A stretch of DNA of 64,000 nucleotides from Sulfuricystis thermophila (GCF_004323595.1 NZ_AP019373.1:2418001-2482000), one strand, 5' to 3'; counted from the stretch's first letter, positions 43,671 to 53,044 are shown. The notes: generated by a model from the sequence alone, not told the origin. A program made the numbers and translations.

Positions 43671-45659
43671 TCAATAATCCAGCGGATCGACGTCTAGATG
43701 CCAGCGCAGTCCGCGCGGCGTCTTCAGGGCATGGAGCGTCGTCAGCCAGTCATCGAGGAAGGCATGGAGCTCACGGCGGCTCTTCGCTTCGACGAGCAGT
43801 TGCGCGCGCTCGCGGCTGTTGACGCGGAAGAGGCGCATCGGTACCGGGTCATAGAGGGTGACGCCGGCAAAACTCGGCGCTCGTGACACGGCATCCTTCA
43901 GAAAGGCGAGCGCGTCGGCAAGCTCGCCGGCTTCGGCGCGCAGCATCGCCTGGAAAGAAAACGGCGGAAAGCCGGCGGCCTCGCGGTCATCGAGCTGCTC
44001 GCGGGCGAACGCGGCATAGTCGTGCGCGGCGAGCGCCCGGTAGAGGGGGTGATCCGGGTATTCGGTCTGGATCAGCACCTCGCCGGGAAGCTGATGGCGG
44101 CCCGAGCGGCCGCCGACCTGCATCAGCTGACCGAACAGCCGCTCGGGAGCGCGAAAGTCGGCGGCAAACAGGGCTGCATCGGCGCCGACGACGCCGACCA
44201 GCGTGAGTCGCGGGAAATCATGGCCCTTGGCGAGCATCTGTGTGCCGATGAGGATGTCCGCCTCGCCGCGATGGATTTTTTCCAGCAGCGCCTGCCATTT
44301 CCGGGGCGAGTCGGCCGAGTCGCGGTCGATGCGCAGGATGCGCGCTTCGGGAAAGAGGGTGGCGAGCCGTTCTTCGAGTCGCTGCGTGCCGCGACCGAAA
44401 GGCTGGGTGTCGAGATTGCCGCAATCGGGACAGGCGCGCGGGATCGGGGCTTCGAGGCCACAGTGATGGCAGCGCAGGCGGCGGTCGACGAGATGCAGCA
44501 CCAGATTCGCCGCGCAGCGCCGGCAGCGCGAGATCCAGCCGCAGGCGGGGCAGGCGAGCACCGGCGCATAGCCGCGCCGGTTGAGGAAGACCAGGCTCTG
44601 TTCCTTGCGTTGCAGACGCTCGCTCACCGCAGCGATCAGCTCCTGGCTCAGGCCGTCCTGCAGTTTCTGCTGGCGCGTATCGACGGTGACGACGGTGGGC
44701 AACTCGGCTGTGGCAACCGCCCGTTCGGGGAGCGCAAGCAGGGTGTAACGGCCGTTCATCGCATGGTGAAAGGTTTCGAGCGAGGGGGTGGCCGAGCCGA
44801 GCACGATCGGCACGTTCCGCTGCCGGGCGCGCCAGATCGCCACGTCACGCGCCGAGTATCTGAGGCCGTCTTGCTGCTTGAACGAGGGATCGTGCTCCTC
44901 ATCGACGACGATCAGGCCAAGCCGCGGCAGTGGCATGAACACCGCGAGTCGTGTGCCCAGCACGATGTCGGCCTCCCCCGCGAGCGCGGCGAGGAAGGCG
45001 CGGGCGCGCGCCGCATCGGCCACACCGCTCGTCGCCACGACGATCCGCGCCGCCGGAAAACGATCGCGCACCCGGGCTTCGAGCTGCGGGGTGAGCGCGA
45101 TCTCCGGTACCAGCATCAGCGCCTGCCCCCCTTTTGCGAGCACCGCCTCGATCGCGCGCAGATACACTTCGGTCTTGCCGCTGCCGGTGACGCCATGGAG
45201 GAGGAAGGTCGTGAACCCCTGCGCAGCGACGATCGCGTCGATGGCGGTCTGCTGGTCGGCCGTCGGGCGATTGCCGGCCGGGGGTGCCGTCTCGCCAGCG
45301 CCGACTTTCGGCTGCAACTGGCGCGGCCGCTTCCCTTGGCGCAGCAGCGGCGGCAACGCAAAGGCCATCACCTGGCCGAGCGGATGATGGTAGTACTGGG
45401 CGCAAAACCGGCACAGTTCGAGCCATTCATGCGGCAGCGCCGGCAGGGTGGCGACGATTTCGGCGGCTTTGAGCTTTTCCGCCGGCTGGTCGCTGTGAGT
45501 GATCGCGCCGACCACCACGCCGATCTTGCTGGGCTTGCCGGACGGCCCGAACGGCACCTTGACCAGCCGTCCGGCAGGATCGCCCTCGATGGCGCCTTCG
45601 AGACGGTAATCGAACAGCCGGGGCACCGGCAGGTCGAGGGCGACCTGAACCAGCCTCAC
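43671..45659 (-). CDS. priA: primosomal replication restart helicase
   Basis: 662 residues, shorter than the 732 of E. coli. DNA-binding head (VQVALDLPVPRLFDYRL), Walker A LLHGVTGSGKTEVYLRAI near 153, DEEH box VVDEEHDPSFKQQDGLRYSA, zinc Cys pairs (CPACGWISRCRRCAANL, CHHCGLEA, CPDCGNLD) and ILIGTQMLAKGHDFPRLTLV. Reloads the replisome at stalled forks. The linker between head and helicase holds one 24-bp dispersed motif (KVGAGETAP, near residue 118). DnaA-box-like sites lie upstream. Confidence 0.96.
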   Translation of the reverse strand: MRLVQVALDLPVPRLFDYRLEGAIEGDPAGRLVKVPFGPSGKPSKIGVVVGAITHSDQPAEKLKAAEIVATLPALPHEWLELCRFCAQYYHHPLGQVMAFALPPLLRQGKRPRQLQPKVGAGETAPPAGNRPTADQQTAIDAIVAAQGFTTFLLHGVTGSGKTEVYLRAIEAVLAKGGQALMLVPEIALTPQLEARVRDRFPAARIVVATSGVADAARARAFLAALAGEADIVLGTRLAVFMPLPRLGLIVVDEEHDPSFKQQDGLRYSARDVAIWRARQRNVPIVLGSATPSLETFHHAMNGRYTLLALPERAVATAELPTVVTVDTRQQKLQDGLSQELIAAVSERLQRKEQSLVFLNRRGYAPVLACPACGWISRCRRCAANLVLHLVDRRLRCHHCGLEAPIPRACPDCGNLDTQPFGRGTQRLEERLATLFPEARILRIDRDSADSPRKWQALLEKIHRGEADILIGTQMLAKGHDFPRLTLVGVVGADAALFAADFRAPERLFGQLMQVGGRSGRHQLPGEVLIQTEYPDHPLYRALAAHDYAAFAREQLDDREAAGFPPFSFQAMLRAEAGELADALAFLKDAVSRAPSFAGVTLYDPVPMRLFRVNSRERAQLLVEAKSRRELHAFLDDWLTTLHALKTPRGLRWHLDVDPLDY
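45285..45308 (-). repeat. copy of the dispersed 24-bp motif inside priA
   Basis: On the minus strand reads AAAGTCGGCGCTGGC and then GAGACGGCA, encoding KVGAGETA in the interdomain linker of PriA. Sense orientation. Confidence 0.6.
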
Positions 45660-46020
45660 TTAGCGACGCTCCTTCGAGAAAAACTACGCAATCGGCTTCA
45701 ATCGATTGCTTGGAAAGCCTTTTTTCATCCCCAGCCCAGCCTGTGGATAATTTTGTGAACAATCCGTGGCGAAAACGATCAGAAAAGCGCCATGGCCCAC
45801 CAAAGCCATAGACGGCATACGAATCGAATACGATTTTCCTTTGTTTTTCATTAAGTTGTTGAACAAGCTCTCGTCACCGACTGGAAAACCGCTTGCAAAT
45901 CATGGGGATCGTGATTCTGTGCATAACTCGGTTGCCGAGCGGTCCGGAATCGCCCACGGGATGCGGGTCGCCGTCGGGTGGTCGCCTCGATCGTCGGCGG
46001 GAAGCGGGTTCCCGCCCACC
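45660..46020. promoter_or_regulatory. 361-base priA upstream region with DnaA-box-like sites
   Basis: The segment nearest priA (about 45670-45940) is AT-rich for this genome. TGTGGATAA at 45742-45750 is an exact DnaA box; TGTGCATAA at 45918-45926 differs by one base. The region presumably carries the priA promoter, with the hemE 3' hairpin at its far end. No ORF is convincing. It is too sparse in boxes to be called an origin. Confidence 0.45.
45996..46016 (-). terminator. hairpin after hemE
   Basis: GGCGGGAA pairs with TTCCCGCC around a five-base loop, four bases past the hemE stop. No U-run follows; a terminator or 3'-protecting hairpin separating hemE from priA. Confidence 0.5.
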
Positions 46021-47079
46021 TCATTGACGGATGTGGCGGTGGACGGTATCGACCAGCACCGCGACGTTGTCCGGCGGGGTGTGCTGATGGATGCCGTGGC
46101 CCAGGTTGAAGACGTGGCCGGTATCGCCGCCGCCGAAGCCGTCCAGTACGCGCGTCGCCTCCCGGGCGACCGCTTCCGGGGAGGCGAACAGCGCGATCGG
46201 GTCCATGTTGCCCTGCAAGGCCACCTTGTCGCCCACGCGGCGGCGCGCCTCGCCCAAATCGGTCGTCCAGTCGAGACCGACCGCATCGCAGCCGGAAGCG
46301 GCGATCGCTTCGAGCCACTGGCCGCCCCCCTTGGTGAACACGATGCAGGGAACACGCTCGCCATCATGAGTTTTCATCAATCCCGCGATCACGCGCTCAA
46401 TGTAAGCGAGCGAGAACTCACGGAATGCGGCATGGGAAAGCGCGCCGCCCCAGGTATCGAAAATCTGCACCGCCTGGGCGCCGCATTCGATCTGGGCGTT
46501 CAGATAACGCGTCACGGCCTCGGCATTCACTTCGAGGATGCGATGCAGCAGGTCGGGGCGGTCGTAGAGCATCGTTTTCAGGATGCGGAAATCGTCCGAA
46601 GAGCCGCCCTCGACCATGTAACAGGCGAGCGTGAAAGGCGAGCCGGAAAAGCCGATCAGCGGCACGCTGTTATTGAGCGCACGGCGAATCTCGGCCACCG
46701 CGTCGAGCACATAGCGCAGATGGTCGTACGGGTCCGGCGCGGCGAGATCGCGAATCGCCCATTCCTCGCGCAACGGCCGCTCGAATTTCGGGCCCTCGCC
46801 ATCGGAAAAATAGAGCCCCAGCCCCATCGCGTCGGGAATGGTGAGGATGTCCGAAAACAGGATCGCCGCATCCAAATCGTAGCGTGCCAAGGGTTGCAGG
46901 GTCACCTCGCAGGCGAGGCTCGGCGTCTTACACAGATCGAGAAAGCTGCCAGCGCGCTTGCGGGTCTCGCAATACTCGGGCAGATAACGGCCCGCCTGGC
47001 GCATCAGCCACACGGGAGTGCGGGTCGTTGGTTCGCGCAGCAGCGCGCGCAGGAAATCGTCGTTTTCGGGACGGGCCAT
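46021..47079 (-). CDS. hemE: uroporphyrinogen decarboxylase
   Basis: 352 residues (E. coli 354). First signature [17 protein letters not shown] near 20, second [17 protein letters not shown] near 140. [15 protein letters not shown] has the catalytic Asp region; [14 protein letters not shown] and [11 protein letters not shown] also match. Converts uroporphyrinogen III to coproporphyrinogen III in heme synthesis. ATG chosen to give [17 protein letters not shown]; the longer frame overlaps the divergent phosphofructokinase leader. Divergent from that gene by 100 bases. Confidence 0.97.
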   Translation of the reverse strand: MARPENDDFLRALLREPTTRTPVWLMRQAGRYLPEYCETRKRAGSFLDLCKTPSLACEVTLQPLARYDLDAAILFSDILTIPDAMGLGLYFSDGEGPKFERPLREEWAIRDLAAPDPYDHLRYVLDAVAEIRRALNNSVPLIGFSGSPFTLACYMVEGGSSDDFRILKTMLYDRPDLLHRILEVNAEAVTRYLNAQIECGAQAVQIFDTWGGALSHAAFREFSLAYIERVIAGLMKTHDGERVPCIVFTKGGGQWLEAIAASGCDAVGLDWTTDLGEARRRVGDKVALQGNMDPIALFASPEAVAREATRVLDGFGGGDTGHVFNLGHGIHQHTPPDNVAVLVDTVHRHIRQ

Positions 47080-47179
47080 TTTCGAGAATCCCCTATGGAG
47101 GAATCGAATTATCGCATGCCAACCTCGCCGAAATCGCGGACAATCCGGAACGTGCAGCAGCGTGAGAAAGGGGGCTTTC

Positions 47180-48322
47180 ATGGCAACCAGACAGATCGGC
47201 ATCCTCACTGCCGGTGGCGACAGCCCCGGCCTGAACGCGGCGATCCGTGGCGTCGGCAAGGCAGCGATGGGCTATTACAAGATGCATGTGATCGGCTTTC
47301 GCGACGGGTTTCGCGGCCTGATGGAAAACCGCACGATGGCGCTCGACGGCGGCCAGCTCTCCGGCATCCTCACACTGGGCGGCACGATCCTCGGCACCAG
47401 CCGCGACAAGCCCCACAAAATGCCGGTCGGCGGCAAGCTGCTGGACATGACCGATGCGATCGTCGCCAACTATCACGAGCATCACCTCGACTGTCTCGTC
47501 TGTCTGGGCGGCGGCGGCACGTTGAAGAATGCGCTGCGCCTCAAGGAAAAGGGGCTCAACGTCATCAACCTGCCGAAGACCATCGACAACGACGTCTGGG
47601 GCACCGACACCACCTTCGGCTTCGATACCGCGCTTTCCATCGCCACCGAGTGCATCGACCGCCTGCACAGCACCGCGCACAGCCATCACCGCATCATCGT
47701 CGTCGAGATCATGGGCCATCGCGCCGGCTGGCTCGCGCTCGGCGCTGGGCTAGCCGGCGGCGCCGACGTGATCCTGATCCCCGAGATTCCCTACGATGTC
47801 GAAAGCATTGCCGAGGCGATCCGCGAGCGGGTCAACAGCGGCAAGCCGTTCTCGATCGTCGCCGTCGCGGAAGGGGCGATCTCGAAGCAGGATCTGGCCG
47901 CGCTCGCCGCGGCGAAACAGCAGAAAAAGGCCACCAAGGAAAAAGCCAGGAAGGCTGCAAAACCGCCCAGAAAAATGGATGACGGCGAGGCCGATGCCGC
48001 CGAACTGATCTACGCGAGTCGCACGCTCCGGCTCGCCAAGCAGCTCGAAAAACTCACCGGCCTCGAAGCGCGCCTGACCATCCTCGGTCACCTGCAGCGC
48101 GGCGGCGCGCCTTCAGCCGCCGACCGTATCCTCGCCACCCGGCTCGGCACCGCCGCCGCGGACCTGATCGCCAAGAAGCATTACGGCGTGCTGGTCGCCG
48201 CGCGAGGCGAGGGGACGCGGCCGTTACCGATCGAAGAGGTCGCCGGCAAGGTGAAGACCGTGCCGCCCGACCATCCGCTGATTCTCTCGGCACGACGGGT
48301 GGGCACGAACTTCGGCGACTGA
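47180..48322 (+). CDS. 6-phosphofructokinase, probably PPi-dependent or mixed type
   Basis: 380 residues. [19 protein letters not shown] near 8; [16 protein letters not shown] with the catalytic TIDND and a Lys in place of the Gly of ATP-type PGTIDND, typical of PPi-dependent or group III enzymes; [11 protein letters not shown]; and [14 protein letters not shown]. The Mg/phosphoryl-donor loop reads LGGGGTL where GGDGS, GGDDT or GGEGT is usual, so the acidic residue is missing. A Lys/Ala-rich insert ([19 protein letters not shown], about residues 255-275) is unusual. AAAGGGGG precedes the ATG, a modest ribosome binding site. Confidence 0.88.
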   Translation: MATRQIGILTAGGDSPGLNAAIRGVGKAAMGYYKMHVIGFRDGFRGLMENRTMALDGGQLSGILTLGGTILGTSRDKPHKMPVGGKLLDMTDAIVANYHEHHLDCLVCLGGGGTLKNALRLKEKGLNVINLPKTIDNDVWGTDTTFGFDTALSIATECIDRLHSTAHSHHRIIVVEIMGHRAGWLALGAGLAGGADVILIPEIPYDVESIAEAIRERVNSGKPFSIVAVAEGAISKQDLAALAAAKQQKKATKEKARKAAKPPRKMDDGEADAAELIYASRTLRLAKQLEKLTGLEARLTILGHLQRGGAPSAADRILATRLGTAAADLIAKKHYGVLVAARGEGTRPLPIEEVAGKVKTVPPDHPLILSARRVGTNFGD

Positions 48323-48329
48323 AGCGGCA

Positions 48330-48905
48330 TTGGAAGCGTTCCTGATCTCCACGGGCATCGTCGCGCTGGCCGAGGTCGGCGACAAGACGCAATTGCTCGC
48401 CCTCATCCTCGCCGCTCGGTTTCGCCGGCCGCTGCCGATCATCGCGGGCATTTTCCTCGCCACGGTGGTGAACCATGCGCTCGCCGGCGCACTCGGGTTG
48501 GGCATCGCGGCGTTGTTCGCGCCCGAGACGCTGCGCTGGCTGCTGGGACTGTCCTTCATCGGCATGGCGGTTTGGCTGCTCATTCCCGACGAGGTCGAGG
48601 AAGACGAAGCGCGCTTCGCCCGCCTCGGCGTGTTCGGCACCACGCTGGTGGCCTTCTTCCTTGCCGAGATGGGCGACAAGACGCAAATCGCCACGGTCGC
48701 GCTCGCGGCGCAGTTCAGCTCGGTCATGGCCGTCGTTCTCGGCACCACGCTGGGCATGATGATCGCCAACGTACCGGCCGTGCTGCTGGGCGAGCGCATC
48801 GCCCACAAGTTGCCGGAAAAGCTGATCCATGGCATTGCCGCGGTGATCTTCCTCATTCTCGGCATCGCCACGCTGCTCGGTCTTGACGAGCGCTTCGGGC
48901 TGTGA
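48330..48905 (+). CDS. UPF0016/Gdt1 family membrane protein (MneA-type Mn2+ exporter)
   Basis: 191 residues, six helices in two repeats. Both E-x-G-D-K-T/S motifs are present: ALAEVGDKTQLLALILAA near residue 14 and LAEMGDKTQIATVALAA near 113. Family members (TMEM165, Gdt1, MneA) exchange Mn2+/Ca2+ for protons. The start is TTG only 7 bases after the phosphofructokinase stop, so it is probably co-transcribed and no separate yybP-ykoY riboswitch is possible. Its stop abuts the dispersed motif. Confidence 0.85.
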   Translation: MEAFLISTGIVALAEVGDKTQLLALILAARFRRPLPIIAGIFLATVVNHALAGALGLGIAALFAPETLRWLLGLSFIGMAVWLLIPDEVEEDEARFARLGVFGTTLVAFFLAEMGDKTQIATVALAAQFSSVMAVVLGTTLGMMIANVPAVLLGERIAHKLPEKLIHGIAAVIFLILGIATLLGLDERFGL

Positions 48906-48928
48906 AAGTCGGCGCTGGCGAAACGGCT
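48905..48928 (+). repeat. copy of the dispersed 24-bp motif between convergent stops
   Basis: AAAGTCGGCGCTGGC and then GAAACGGCT. It begins on the last base of the Gdt1-like gene stop and runs into the trkH stop, filling the whole 21-base gap. Sense to the plus-strand gene. Confidence 0.6.
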
Positions 48929-50381
48929 ACTTCTTCCAGAAGGCGGGCGTCAGCACGACGAGCAAAGTGAAGATTTCCAGCCGGCCGAGCAGCATCGCGA
49001 AAGTGCACACCCAGGTCTGGAAATCGCTCAGCGAGGCAAACGTCGTCGCCGGGCCGACGTCGCCGAGGCCGGGGCCGGTATTGTTGATGCTGGCCACGAC
49101 GGCCGAAAACGCCGTGATGCTGTCGAGCCCCGAAAAGGACAGCACCAGCGTCAGCGTCGTCACCGCCACCATATAGACGAAGCCGAAGGCGAGCACCGCG
49201 AAGAGGATCTTGGCCTCGACCGGCGTGCCGCCGATGCGCACCAGCCAGACCGCCTTCGGGTGCATCGCGCGCATCAGCTCGCGATAGACCTGCTTGAAGA
49301 GGATGATCGCGCGCATCATCTTGATGCCGCCGCCGGTCGAGCCGGCGCTGGTCGCGAAGCTGCACAAAAACAGCATCCACAGCGGCACGAAGGACGGCCA
49401 GAGCGCATAGTCGGTGTTCGCATATCCGGTGGTCGTGGCGATCGAGACGACATTGAAGGCGGCAAAGCGCAGCGCCGTCGGGAAATCAGCATAAACGTCG
49501 TGTGCGTAAAGATAAAGCGCGATGCCGACGATGCTGCCCAGCACCACGGCAAAATACCAGCCAACCTCGGGGTCATGCCGATAGGGCCGCAGACTGCGGC
49601 CATGCACGGCGAGGAAGTGGGTGGCGAAGTTGATGCCCGCCAGCAGCATGAAGACGATCGCCACCGCTTCGACCGCCGGTGAATTCCAGTAGCCGAAGCT
49701 CGCGTCGTGGCTGGAGAAGCCGCCCAGCCCCATCGTCGTGAAGGCATGCACCACGGCGTCGAACCAGTCCATCCCCGCCCAGCGATAGCCGAGCACGCAG
49801 GCGAGCGTGATGCCGGCATAGACCGCCCACAGGCCTTTCGCGGTATGCGTCATGCGCGGCGTGAGCTGGGCATCCTTCATCGGGCCGGGCGTCTCGGCCT
49901 TGAACATCTGCCGGCCGCCAATGCCGAGGAGCGGCAGCACCGCAACCGCCAGCACGATCAGCCCCATGCCGCCCAGCCAGACCAGCATGCCGCGCCAGAG
50001 GTTGATCGACCGCGGCAGCGTGTCCAAATGATCGAGCACGGTCGCCCCAGTCGTCGTCAGTCCGGAAACGGCTTCGAAATAAGCATCGGTGAATGAGATG
50101 TGCAGGTGAAAAATCAGCGGCAGGCAAGCGAATGCAGGAAACAGGGTCCACACCATCACCACCAGCAGGAAGCCATCGCGCACCTTGAGCTCGTTCCTAT
50201 CGCGGTGCGTCAGCCACCAGAGCCACAGGCCGCTGGCCAAGGTGGCCAGGAAGGCTTCGTCGTAGGCCGAACTCGCGCCATCCTGCCACAGCCAGGAAAG
50301 CAGCAGGGGCACCAGCAAGGTGAACGAGAAGCCCGTCAGCAGCACGCCAAAGACGCGGATTACCGGGTAAAAACGTTTCAT
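48927..50381 (-). CDS. trkH: Trk potassium uptake channel subunit
   Basis: 484 residues, about ten membrane segments with four selectivity-filter repeats (AVSGLTTTGATVL, HAFTTMGLGGFSSHDAS, IATTTGYANTDYALWP, SINNTGPGLGDVGPA), the Gly-centred filters of TrkH. SSAGSTGGGIKMMR is also typical. Inner-membrane K+ translocating subunit gated by TrkA, encoded just upstream. Last gene of the ntr-trk block. Confidence 0.95.
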   Translation of the reverse strand: MKRFYPVIRVFGVLLTGFSFTLLVPLLLSWLWQDGASSAYDEAFLATLASGLWLWWLTHRDRNELKVRDGFLLVVMVWTLFPAFACLPLIFHLHISFTDAYFEAVSGLTTTGATVLDHLDTLPRSINLWRGMLVWLGGMGLIVLAVAVLPLLGIGGRQMFKAETPGPMKDAQLTPRMTHTAKGLWAVYAGITLACVLGYRWAGMDWFDAVVHAFTTMGLGGFSSHDASFGYWNSPAVEAVAIVFMLLAGINFATHFLAVHGRSLRPYRHDPEVGWYFAVVLGSIVGIALYLYAHDVYADFPTALRFAAFNVVSIATTTGYANTDYALWPSFVPLWMLFLCSFATSAGSTGGGIKMMRAIILFKQVYRELMRAMHPKAVWLVRIGGTPVEAKILFAVLAFGFVYMVAVTTLTLVLSFSGLDSITAFSAVVASINNTGPGLGDVGPATTFASLSDFQTWVCTFAMLLGRLEIFTLLVVLTPAFWKK

Positions 50382-50399
50382 GGCGACAGTTTGCTCTGC

Positions 50400-51791
50400 T
50401 CAGAGAAACTGGAAGCCGACCTGGAACAGCTTCTCGACCTGCGCGACCTCGCGCTTGCGCATGCAGAAGACGATCACGTGGTCGTCGGATTCGATCACCG
50501 TGTCATGGTGGGGAATGATGACGCGTCCGCCCTCTCCGCCAGAATCCTGGCGCACGATGGCGCCGATGTGCGCGCCGCGGATCTTCGGCAATTCCTCGAT
50601 GCGCCGGCCGACCACCTTCGAGGTCTTGCGGTCGCCGTGGGCGATCAGCTCGAGCGCCTCGGCCGCACCGCGCCGCAGGCTGTGCACCCGCGCGACGTCG
50701 CCGCGCCGCACATGGGTGAGCAGCGGGCCGATCGACACCTGGGCGGGTGACATGCCGATGTCGATCGGCCCGCCCTGCACCATGTCGGCATAGGCGCGGC
50801 GGTTGATCAGCGCCAGCACACGCTTGCAGCCGAGTCGCTTGGCCAGCGACGCGGCCATGATGTTGTCCTCGTCGTCGTTGGTCAGCGCCAGGAACATGTC
50901 GATCTCGTCGATGTTTTCCTGGATCAGCAGATTCTCGTCGGTGGCTTCGCCATGCAATACCAGCGTATTGGCGAGCTTGCCGGCGATCACTTCGGCGCGC
51001 CGGCGGTCGACCTCGATGAGCTTCACTTCGTAGCGGGTTTCCAGCGTGCGCGCCACACGCAGGCCGATATTGCCGCCGCCGGCGATCATCACGCGCTTGA
51101 CCGGCTCGGTGCTGCGGCGCAATTCGGTGAGCACCAGCCGGATGTACTGACTGTCGGCGACCAGAAACACCTCGTCGCCCTGCTCGATGACCGTGTCGCC
51201 GTCGGGATCGACCGGCTGGTGCTCGCGGAAGATCGCGGCGATGCGCGCATCGACACCGGGCGGCAGGTGGTCGCGCATCGCGCGGATCGGCTTGCCGACC
51301 AGAAGCCCACCCTGCTTGGCGCGCACACCGACCAGCGTCACCTTGCCGGCGGCGAATTCGAGCACCTGCAGCGCGCCGGGAAACTCGATCAGCTTGGCGA
51401 TGTAGTCGGTGATGTCCTGCTCCGGACAGATCGCATAATCGACGGCGAAGTTGTCGTTGGAGAGCAACACCGGGTCGAGCAGATCCGGCGAACGCAGACG
51501 CGCGATGCGCGTGGTGACGGAAAACAGGCTACGGGCGATCTTGCAGGCGACCAGATTGGTCTGGTCGGACTGGGTCACCGCGACGAGCAATTCGGTATCT
51601 TCGATGCCGGCTTCACGCAGCACCGACGGGTAGGCGGCATTGCCGGCCACCGTGCGCACGTCGAGCCGGTCGGCGAGCGCAGACAACGCCTGATGATCCT
51701 GATCGACGACGGTGATGTCGTTGGCTTCCGAGGCCAAGGCCTCGGCAACGGAGGCGCCGACCTGGCCGGCGCCGAGGATGAGGATCTTCAT
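50400..51791 (-). CDS. trkA: Trk system regulatory subunit, NAD-binding
   Basis: 463 residues in two RCK halves: MKILILGAGQVGASVAEALA and VMIAGGGNIGLRVARTLE, each a Rossmann NAD(H) site, each followed by a TrkA_C domain. Peripheral subunit that gates TrkH. Its ATG overlaps the ntrX stop (ATGA), so K+ uptake genes are coupled to the NtrX-like regulator, as in several betaproteobacteria. Confidence 0.96.
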   Translation of the reverse strand: MKILILGAGQVGASVAEALASEANDITVVDQDHQALSALADRLDVRTVAGNAAYPSVLREAGIEDTELLVAVTQSDQTNLVACKIARSLFSVTTRIARLRSPDLLDPVLLSNDNFAVDYAICPEQDITDYIAKLIEFPGALQVLEFAAGKVTLVGVRAKQGGLLVGKPIRAMRDHLPPGVDARIAAIFREHQPVDPDGDTVIEQGDEVFLVADSQYIRLVLTELRRSTEPVKRVMIAGGGNIGLRVARTLETRYEVKLIEVDRRRAEVIAGKLANTLVLHGEATDENLLIQENIDEIDMFLALTNDDEDNIMAASLAKRLGCKRVLALINRRAYADMVQGGPIDIGMSPAQVSIGPLLTHVRRGDVARVHSLRRGAAEALELIAHGDRKTSKVVGRRIEELPKIRGAHIGAIVRQDSGGEGGRVIIPHHDTVIESDDHVIVFCMRKREVAQVEKLFQVGFQFL

Positions 51792-53044
51792 TCTTCTTCT
51801 TTGGTGGCGTTGCGCAAGCCCAGGTCTTTCAGCTTGCGATAGAGGTGCGTGCGTTCGAGGCCGGTCTTTTCGGCCAGCCGTGTCATGCTGCCGCCATCGA
51901 CGCGCAGATGGTGCTCGAAGTAGAGCTTCTCGAACAGCTCGCGCGCCTCGCGTAGCGGCAACTCGAACATTTCCGGCAGCAGGCCGGGCGGTATCTCGGC
52001 AATCTCCGGGCGCCCGGGCGCGAGCAGATGGTTGACATCCTCGGCGCCGATTTCATCGTCGAGCGCAGCGAGCGCCAGCGACTTGAGCACGCTGCGCAGC
52101 TGCGGGTAGCCCTCCGGCCACGGATACTGCCGCAACGCATTCTGGGCGGCGACGGACAGGTGACGCACCGGCACTTCACCGCTCTCCGCCAGTTGCGCCA
52201 GCAGGTGGGTGGCGAGATCGGGAATCTCGTCCTTGAGCTCAGCGAACGACGGCAGACCGATGCTGACCTCGAACAGGCGGTCGATGACATCAGCATCCCA
52301 GCCGTGCTCGATGAGTACGCTGGCGGTGTGTGTCGTCGCGGTGACGAGGCGCAGGTTGTGCCGTTCGAGACGTTCGAACGCGAAGGCAAGGTTCTTCTGC
52401 TGCAGGCGCGTCATTTTCGCCAGCTCGCTGCAATACAGCACCCCGCCGCTCGCCTGGGCGAGAGAATCGAGCGAGATCGGACTGGAGTCCTGGCCGAGAT
52501 CGACCCAGGGCTTGCCGGGAATCTGCAAAGTGTGCGCGGCGAGTTCGACGATCGAGGCTGGCGGCGCGCGCAGCAGCACCGAGCGACTCTTGGCCGCCAC
52601 CTGTTCGAGGCGGCGGCGCAGGTCCTTGAGCAGTGCCGAACGCGGGAAGGCAGCCAGGGTGAGCACCGAGCCGGTTTTGGGATGATGCTCGAGCCCCTGC
52701 TTCACCGCGGCGAGCAGCTTCTGCATGCTGATCGGTTTTTCCAGGAAGCCGACCGCGCCGATCTTCGTCGCCTCGACGGCGGTCTCGATCGTCGCATGGC
52801 CGGACATCATCACCACCGGCATGTTGAGCTTGCCGGCCGCCGCCCATTCCTTGAGCAAGGTCACACCATCGGTATCGGGCATCCAGATGTCGAGCAACAC
52901 GAGATCGGGGCGATGACTGTCGCGGCAAGCGCGCGCCGCAGTGGCATTCTCCGCCGTGACGACATCGAAACCCTCGTCGGTGAGGATTTCACGGAGCAAT
53001 TCGCGGATGCCGACTTCGTCGTCGATGACCAGGATTTGCGACAT
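51788..53044 (-). CDS. ntrX: NtrX-like response regulator with degenerate AAA+ domain
   Basis: 418 residues. The receiver is intact: ILVIDDEVGIRELL, LVLLDIWMPDTDG (Asp near 52), VVMMSGHAT, GFLEKPIS. The middle aligns with an AAA+ sigma-54 activator domain but lacks the Walker A GE-x-G-x-GKE (LLRAPPASIVELAA instead) and GAFTGA loop. A trace of the Walker B region remains as SGGVLYCSEL. The Fis-type HTH is retained (GSMTRLAEKTGLERTHLYRK near 385-405). It should bind DNA in a phosphorylation-dependent way but not remodel RNA polymerase-sigma-54. Partner kinase NtrY is encoded upstream beyond two inserted genes. Confidence 0.85.
   Translation of the reverse strand: MSQILVIDDEVGIRELLREILTDEGFDVVTAENATAARACRDSHRPDLVLLDIWMPDTDGVTLLKEWAAAGKLNMPVVMMSGHATIETAVEATKIGAVGFLEKPISMQKLLAAVKQGLEHHPKTGSVLTLAAFPRSALLKDLRRRLEQVAAKSRSVLLRAPPASIVELAAHTLQIPGKPWVDLGQDSSPISLDSLAQASGGVLYCSELAKMTRLQQKNLAFAFERLERHNLRLVTATTHTASVLIEHGWDADVIDRLFEVSIGLPSFAELKDEIPDLATHLLAQLAESGEVPVRHLSVAAQNALRQYPWPEGYPQLRSVLKSLALAALDDEIGAEDVNHLLAPGRPEIAEIPPGLLPEMFELPLREARELFEKLYFEHHLRVDGGSMTRLAEKTGLERTHLYRKLKDLGLRNATKEEE

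Noticed and set aside
45660-46020. chromosomal origin of replication
   Set aside because: Only two DnaA-box-like sites, no dnaA/rpmH/gidA neighbourhood and no clear AT-rich 13-mer array.
48320-48332. yybP-ykoY manganese riboswitch ahead of the Gdt1/MneA-like gene
   Set aside because: Only seven bases separate it from the phosphofructokinase stop; no room for an aptamer.
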